Assembly (NCBI GenBank): GCA_002794735.1 | Contig: NBAZ01000002.1 | Span: 124,001-188,000, forward strand | Length of the DNA: 64,000 nucleotides | From: Pyrrhoderma lamaoense | Lineage: Eukaryota > Basidiomycota > Agaricomycetes > Hymenochaetales > Hymenochaetaceae | Direction: 5' to 3' | Shown: piece after piece, positions 58,546 through 64,000 of the stretch | Position numbering within the stretch: position 1 is the first letter of the stretch | Layout: each line of letters starts with the position of its first letter | The notes under the pieces: model-generated | What the model saw: the letters and a program-made list of their open reading frames with translations, nothing else | What the model was told of the DNA's origin: nothing | Database searches by the model: none | Made by a program: the position numbers and the translations under genes

Positions 58546-60218
58546 GAAAGAAGAACCAAGGATGAAGCAAACGCCTGGGACTACCTTACGCGCTGTTTCG
58601 TTTTACTCTTCATCTTTCCCCTGTCTCAGTCATACAACATGTTCATACGCTTTCAAGTTCTGCTCCCTTTCATCCTTCCATAACGTATTTCAACTCTAGC
58701 ATAACTTCTCCGCCCCCTTATACTTAACGGGATTTTTTTTCATCTCTTTTATAACTCTTTATTTACTCACTACATAATATTCGCAATTAACCCATCTTAC
58801 CATTGATTAACTTTAACCTTATCCATGCTCATACTAGTTTCACCGACCACTGCATTCTCCAACTTACACGCACAATGATTTCCAGACTACTATCCCTCCC
58901 TACGCCTTTGCATCATCCTCTTATCCACCAAAAAGGGCGTTCCCAAGTCCAGTTAATAGATTACTTTTCACTGCCCTTTTCCTCTACATCAGGATCAATA
59001 ACCTTTATCTTTCATCTTAACATAAATACTTGCTTATTCAATCAATGTATAATGTAGTACAATAGATTTCGGAAAAAGAAATAGTAATCTTGATAATAGA
59101 AAAAAGTAGGGAAAAGAAGATTAAATTGCAAGAGCGTAGAACGATGAGGTTTACACGGTTAACGGACAGATAGTTTTCGATCGTTATATGATGATCACAA
59201 CTGTTCTATAACATATCATCATAATGACGTACAAAAATTGGTCACGAGAATGACCAATGAAGAACGCTCAAAGTCTATCTTCCAGAAAAGGCGAAGAAAA
59301 AGGAAGTTCTTGAAAGGTCAATTTACACACGCCTTAGAGTCGCCATTTCCTAGAAGTCATCTTAGCACTTATTATTATTTGCGACAGTCGAGTTGGGGGG
59401 GGGGGTCCAGAAAGACGCGATCAAAGTTCGAAAGACAAGAATAGCCTGAGAAAAATAGAGAAATGGCTGTTGATTAAAAGAAGGAGAAGAAAGAAGGAGA
59501 GCCCCACGGACGACTCGTGACATTGTCTATAATTTGAGAGTACAGAAGTTTCAGTTCAATCTAGACAATAAACAACAACCGACACACAATTTAATTCTGA
59601 GTTAGAAGGATGTGTAAGATTCCAACGCAAGAATCATTCATGTAAAGAATAAGATGATAAAATAGCATGATATTTATCAGAAGTTAAGCGTTAAACAATT
59701 ACCACCCTGTTTACTATGTTCACTCATTATGTATTGTTACCTGCTTCTTTCGTGTTTTATTTAGATATCAAGAGTATAACCTCACTCCGAAGGAGAATTT
59801 TTGTGTAGATTGTTGATTGAGTATTGATTAAGCAATTGTTTGATCATATTCAGGTAATCGTTAGATGTGATCGAATTTTATTCAGTTGTTGATTGAGAAG
59901 ATTGCTAACTATCAGCTTAAGAGAGTAATGAAAAAACAAGAAAACATTTTCGTTGTGACAATAACTTGAAGAATACGAGGACCAATGACTTGACAGTAAG
60001 TAAAAGAACAGAGGTTAACGTGTATAGAGATCCTCCGGGGTAAACTTTAAGCTTGGTATGAACAACCTTCTTGAGGTGAATAGAACAGAGAAAAAAAAGA
60101 TTAAAAAAAGTGAGGGGATAAGAAGAAGATCAGTAAAGATTTACAGAAGCAAGGTAACATGGATAGTAAATGGTAAAAAGGTACTCACTCTTGGATACCG
60201 GACCTAAACGTTAGTGAT
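58546..60218. other. Gene-free stretch downstream of RPO41
   Basis: T/C-rich RPO41 3' flank, then A/T-rich sequence. Contains a run of eleven G at 59395-59405. Open frames (for example 58803-59057 and 59238-59444) have no recognisable content. Confidence 0.5.
59395..59405 (+). repeat. G11 homopolymer
   Basis: Eleven consecutive G, the longest G run I noticed; a test site for homopolymer accuracy of the assembly. Confidence 0.8.
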
Positions 60219-60780
60219 TTAGGATGCCTTAGCAGCAGTCTCGGCATGTTCCTTCTCAAGAGCAGCCTAAATGATCGAAAGAAGTACCAAATGTCAAGTC
60301 ATCGTTGTGGGACAAATTAGCTTCATTCTGAAAATCGGAATGTGCGTGAGAACGTACAAGCTCAGCTTTCTTTGCCTCGATCTGATATTATTAGAAGATG
60401 AGGGACGCAAAAATTTAGAAAATTGGAAGACAAACATACCTGAGCTTTGAGTTTCTTCAGTTGCTCTTGTTCAAGCTGTTTGATAAATTGTTCTATATAC
60501 CACAACCACAATCAGTCTTCCCGAGAAACTAGGAATTGTGGGATAGACTACAAACGTACCTTCATGAGCCCTCTCCTTCTTACTATTAACCGCGCGTAAA
60601 CAGCATCAAATAGACAATAGAGATATGCATTAATTCCCAAAACTTAGATAATACAAAGAATTTGAAGACGCACGAAAACTCTTTCGAACGAGCGACGTCA
60701 CCTTCGCTGTACATTCTCGCAAGACGTGTGCGCGCAAAAGCGGGAACGCGACGGACAGCAGAGACACGAGCAGAAAGCAT
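60219..60780 (-). CDS. INH1: Mitochondrial ATP synthase inhibitor IF1
   Basis: Blocks reverse ATP hydrolysis by F1 when the proton gradient collapses. Five exons (60780-60674, 60582-60560, 60492-60440, 60381-60358, 60266-60219) join in phase into 84 residues, the usual size. The targeting peptide is MLSARVSAVRRVPAFARTRLAR, followed by MYSEGDVARSKEFSKKERAH, the inhibitory segment, and EEQFIKQLEQEQLKKLKAQ then IEAKKAELAALEKEHAETA, a long coiled coil. Exon 2 is only 23 nt. Confidence 0.9.
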
Positions 60781-61102
60781 TGTTTACTTATTAGCAAAGA
60801 CAAAAGAAACAAAGAAGAAGAGTGGGGATGTTAGATTGTCAGCTAAGTTGGTGGTCAAAAGGCAAGAGAAACCCGTTCAAGAAGAGTTGTCCTCTCAGAT
60901 TTTACCGTGCCTATGCCAGAAGGAAAGAGGCAACGGGAAGCGCCGGGTGCCCAAATGACGTAATCAAATAACATTTCCCGTTTTGGGTGTCACGTTGCGT
61001 GCTTCTGGTTGGCCGCTGTCCACAAACCCAAATCGAAATCCGCGGCGCATCCTCTCTTTTTTACATCTTCAGTCTCATTAGAACACTCTCTGTAAGACGA
61101 CG
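60781..61102. promoter_or_regulatory. Shared divergent promoter of IF1 and ATP synthase subunit h genes
   Basis: 322 bp separate the two start codons of oppositely transcribed genes for F1Fo-ATP synthase-linked proteins. No clear TATA box on either side; a TGGTTGGCCG element (about 61008) and GC-richer sequence around 60930-61040 are the only visible features. Confidence 0.6.
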
Positions 61103-61747
61103 ATGACTGTGTCAACACTACTTAGAGGCTCAGCTCGCGTCGTAAGTATTCATTTTACCTGCTCATCATCCACCCGGGGTTGTTAACACTTTTAACTTGC
61201 GTTTTTTTGCATGACAGGCGCGCCTTGGACAGGTCCAGCGCCGCTGCATCTCTAGCTCCTCTGTTGCACGAAAGGGTTCGTCTATATCTACGAAACAACT
61301 ATCTATAGTCTATCGCTTACTCTCTGGTCTTTTCAAATTCTTGTATCATTACAGACATCGTTCAGGAACTCTACCTTTCTCAGCTCCGATCCTACAAGCC
61401 TGCGCCAGCTGTACGTCTTTTCTACAGTCCCCTGACTCTAAACTCGTGAAGAATAGGAAACAAAGACTAACAGCTATACTCTCATTTGTACCGTTTGACA
61501 TCACTACTAGGCTAAAGACGCACACGTCGGAGTAGTCAAAGCATTCTCTGCCCCACCTGCTCCCAAGGCACCCTCCCTACCAACCGATTTGGCTTCCGAG
61601 CTCGCTGCTTATGATGCTGCCGAACCTACCCTTGCCTCAGCCCCTGCTGCAGCTAGCGAAACTGGTGATGAATCTGGTGCCGGTGCAACCGAGTTCCTCG
61701 CTTTCCTCGAGGCTGACCTTCCTAAACCCGAAGCTCATCACCATTAA
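61103..61747 (+). CDS. ATP14: Mitochondrial ATP synthase subunit h
   Basis: Peripheral-stalk subunit of fungal F1Fo-ATP synthase. Exons 61103-61141, 61218-61275, 61355-61410 and 61511-61747 join in phase into 129 residues. Targeting peptide MTVSTLLRGSARVARLGQVQ with RRCISSSSVARK. The family block is DIVQELYLSQLRSYKPAPA, then KDAHVGVVKAFSAPPAPKAP and DLASELAAYDAAEP, as in subunit h. It continues with an Ala/Glu-rich tail ending in AHHH. Divergent from IF1. Confidence 0.9.
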
Positions 61748-62286
61748 GCAATCAGAGTGAATGGAGAATCGTTGGATTATGCATAGCACCCATGTGGTAG
61801 GAGGGTACTTATGTGGACGGGAGGAAATACGCTTGAGTTCCATGTCACTCATAGTAACCTGCAAATCAAAATAGATCCTTGTTCACTCATCTCTTTAAGC
61901 ATTGATTCTTTGCCATACATACTTATCAGACTCTTTCAGAGTCAAACATGCAACAAAAACTTTGGTATTTAATCCGGGAAAGAGGGAAAACTGACAGCAC
62001 AAAGTATAGTGTGTTTACTATGTAAGGTTTTGATAGGGCTCCCGAGATTAAGGCCACACAAGCCACTAGACAGCTACAACCAGAATTCGGGTGTCTTGGA
62101 ACAAATGACTATTAGGCCTTCAAATTATTATTTGAAGTAACATCGACTCAACAACTTGCCACTTACCAGACAAGCGATTAGGTTACTGCAATGACTGAGC
62201 AAACATGACTATCGACCGTCAAAGTCTCTGAATGACTGGTTCGGAAGCTTAAAGCCTAAACCCTCCTGTAAGAATCATGAATGGAT
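61748..62286. other. Spacer
   Basis: 3' flank of the ATP14 gene and spacer before the small membrane gene; nothing recognised. Confidence 0.4.
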
Positions 62287-62538
62287 TCATATCATTACTA
62301 AGTATAAGGTAGATGTGAAAGATCTGAACCTGTTTCGATGGGTAATCACGTAGTCCACGACTATGGCAAACATCATCAAGAACATTAGGATGAAGAGTGC
62401 AAAAATTATTGTTGTAGCATTGAATTCTGAGTGGGCCGTAGTTCGTTCACTGGTTTGAGATATGTTATCCAATGATGAACTAGTCACTCCAAAGACCGTA
62501 GACATGAAAAGAATTAAGGTGTTAGCTGCACTTAACAT
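62287..62538 (-). CDS. Small secretory or membrane protein (83 aa), unidentified
   Basis: A single open frame: hydrophobic start MLSAANTLILFMSTVFGVTS (signal peptide or anchor), a short polar stretch with possible N-glycosylation sites (NIS, NAT), a strong transmembrane helix (TTIIFALFILMFLMMFAIVV) and a short basic cytosolic end (THRNRFRS). No homologue known to me. Its decayed copy sits at 62862-63100, which shows the unit was duplicated. Could be longer if an unseen intron exists. Confidence 0.45.
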   Translation of the reverse strand: MLSAANTLILFMSTVFGVTSSSLDNISQTSERTTAHSEFNATTIIFALFILMFLMMFAIVVDYVITHRNRFRSFTSTLYLVMI

Positions 62539-62861
62539 GATTTCAAGATGTAGGTACCGTAGTTTACTGAGCCAATGCCCTCCCCCTCCTCCCCTTCTTA
62601 TATGCTGATATCAATTCTATTCTGAGACTCGGTCCCGTCAATGCGAACATTGTCCATCACATTGATAAAGTAATTACCGTCGAAGATTTACTTATAAAAA
62701 TGACTTATTTCCATACAGCTGGGTATTCTCAAGGACACCAAGGTCGCAATCGGCTAGTTACAGGATCAGTAACTTTCTAGCAGTGCTATAAATGTATACC
62801 CAGATAGATGACAGCTAGATCTGAGATGCAGTTCTAGTTGTATTAATAGATAAATAAGTGA

Positions 62862-63100
62862 CCTTAACCTGGTTCGTGGGTTAATCACGTAGCCTATGAG
62901 TATGGCAAACATCATCAAGAACATATAAGCGAAGCTCGTAAAGATGAATATTTGGCGTTAAGCTCTGTATGGGGTGTATATGTAGGTTCTTCGTTAGCAC
63001 GAGATATGCATGTAGTATCCAATGATGAACCAGTCGCCCTAAAAATCAGTAGATATGTAAATAACTGCGAAGGTGCTAACTGCATTAAACGTAGCTTAAG
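62862..63100 (-). pseudogene. Decayed copy of the small membrane-protein gene
   Basis: Aligns with 62318-62540: both hold GTTAATCACGTAGYC-type starts, then TATGGCAAACATCATCAAGAACAT, and later GTATCCAATGATGAACYAGTC. Between these blocks substitutions and indels remove the frame. Confidence 0.65.
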
Positions 63101-64000
63101 AAAGACACTACGTACTACAGGGTATCGTGTACTAATACCCTCTGTTTCCTCCCCTTTTACGACATTGTTAGGATAGCTTTAACTATTGATTCACAAAAGA
63201 TAGAGACAAAATCATAGCACTCGCAAGTATTAACGCAGATCACCCGAATCATCCTCCCTTATTAATAGATGGAGCAATGAACGCTCATAGTTCTCGGTCT
63301 GTTCGGTCGATCATAGTACTGAGAAATCATTATGTATCGAATCTCTGCTAGGTGCCTTATGTCCGAGGTCCGTCTTAACAGAATCTTTTACAGTTATTTT
63401 ACCACTATGATTAATATGAATCTTGGATTATGGTAGGTACCCCCGATATAGATATTTTAGCTAAAAATCAGCGCACATAACTGTGATTGAGACACCCTCC
63501 AAATAGATTAATCCGCGTTGATTAATCATATCCTGATCCCCTGACCTCCCGCAAAGCCATACCTATGAGAAAATTAATGGAAGAGAGATAACTCCGGTAT
63601 CTTACTACCTTTGTAAGTCTAATTTCTGTTATCTCCTCCAGCTGGATCCACTCGGAGGGTGGAATCCTTATGGTAATAAACAAACTCTTATCAGTTGTAT
63701 GCTTAACATCCCGACCACGGACAAAAATCAAAAGTATTGTAAGTCGGTACAATCAAAATATTGTACGTCGGTACATTCACATCAGACATTTCGATCGTAT
63801 CTTCAAGTACATGAAGTTGGGAAACGCTTGTTTTAGATAGAGAAGAGTCCCGAATATGGATTTTCGGCTTGTCTATCCCAACGTCATTATGATGTGAGTA
63901 TCATCTGAGATCTCTATGTATCTATGATAAAATAAGACGATATATAGAGTATGTTAATCATTATCATGGAATCCGCTTTTGTGAAATTTTCAGTTATGGG
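63101..64000. other. Right edge, nothing recognised
   Basis: A 76-codon frame on the minus strand (63522-63752) shows mixed composition and could be an exon, but I see no splice partners or family. Confidence 0.4.

Noticed and set aside
1..64000. CRISPR arrays, rRNA genes, insertion sequences, secondary-metabolite cluster core genes
   Set aside because: None seen; no regularly spaced repeats, no rRNA signature, no transposase, PKS, NRPS or terpene synthase motif.

Overview
This window is nuclear DNA of a filamentous basidiomycete, most likely a wood- or litter-decaying Agaricomycete. The evidence is dense, short introns (mostly 42-80 nt, GTRNGT...YAG), a C2-NACHT-WD40 receptor-like gene of the Agaricomycete type, several F-box and BTB genes, a laminarinase-type GH16 and a CE15-type esterase. 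I see no bacterial, viral or transposase signature.

Left end (1-9.3 kb): a gene running off the left edge, a seven-helix membrane protein gene and an unidentified acidic protein gene ('gene X') sit in a rearranged block. It holds one inverted copy of the left gene's 3' end, a direct repeat of about 2.6 kb, and two extra decayed pieces of gene X. Next comes a large tuberin (TSC2) gene on the minus strand (9.3-14.7 kb). An ACOT9-type mitochondrial acyl-CoA thioesterase is transcribed away from it (15.2-17.3 kb), followed by an F-box gene (17.5-19.3 kb).

Middle (20-37 kb): GH16 beta-glucanase with signal peptide; ThrE/PRM10-type membrane transporter, divergent from a small coiled-coil gene; CE15-like esterase; DUF7330-like gene; aryl-alcohol-dehydrogenase-type aldo/keto reductase; histone H2A.Z; and a small conserved fungal protein.

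Right half (37-64 kb): F-box/LRR-like gene with a poly-Glu microsatellite; two tandem SUR7/PalI-family membrane genes; a short-chain dehydrogenase and a relic of its 3' end; the C2-NACHT-WD40 gene; an RTT106-like histone chaperone convergent with a BTB gene; the mitochondrial RNA polymerase RPO41; and a head-to-head pair encoding the ATP synthase inhibitor IF1 and ATP synthase subunit h. Last is a small membrane-protein gene with a decayed copy.

Functionally, four or five genes serve mitochondria (ACOT9, RPO41, IF1, ATP14, possibly the small gene at 62.3 kb). Two are chromatin genes (H2A.Z, RTT106), two or three are secreted or plant-biomass enzymes, and one is the negative regulator of TORC1.

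The main oddity is that many genes (TSC2, gene X, CE15, both PalI genes, SDR, NACHT gene, end of RTT106) break reading frame inside conserved stretches. Each break is repaired by adding back a single base, mostly in a short homopolymer. RPO41, ACOT9, GH16, ThrE, AKR, BTB, IF1, ATP14 and H2A.Z join cleanly with no such break. This is either consensus error in the assembly or real gene decay, and it decides how many genes here are alive.
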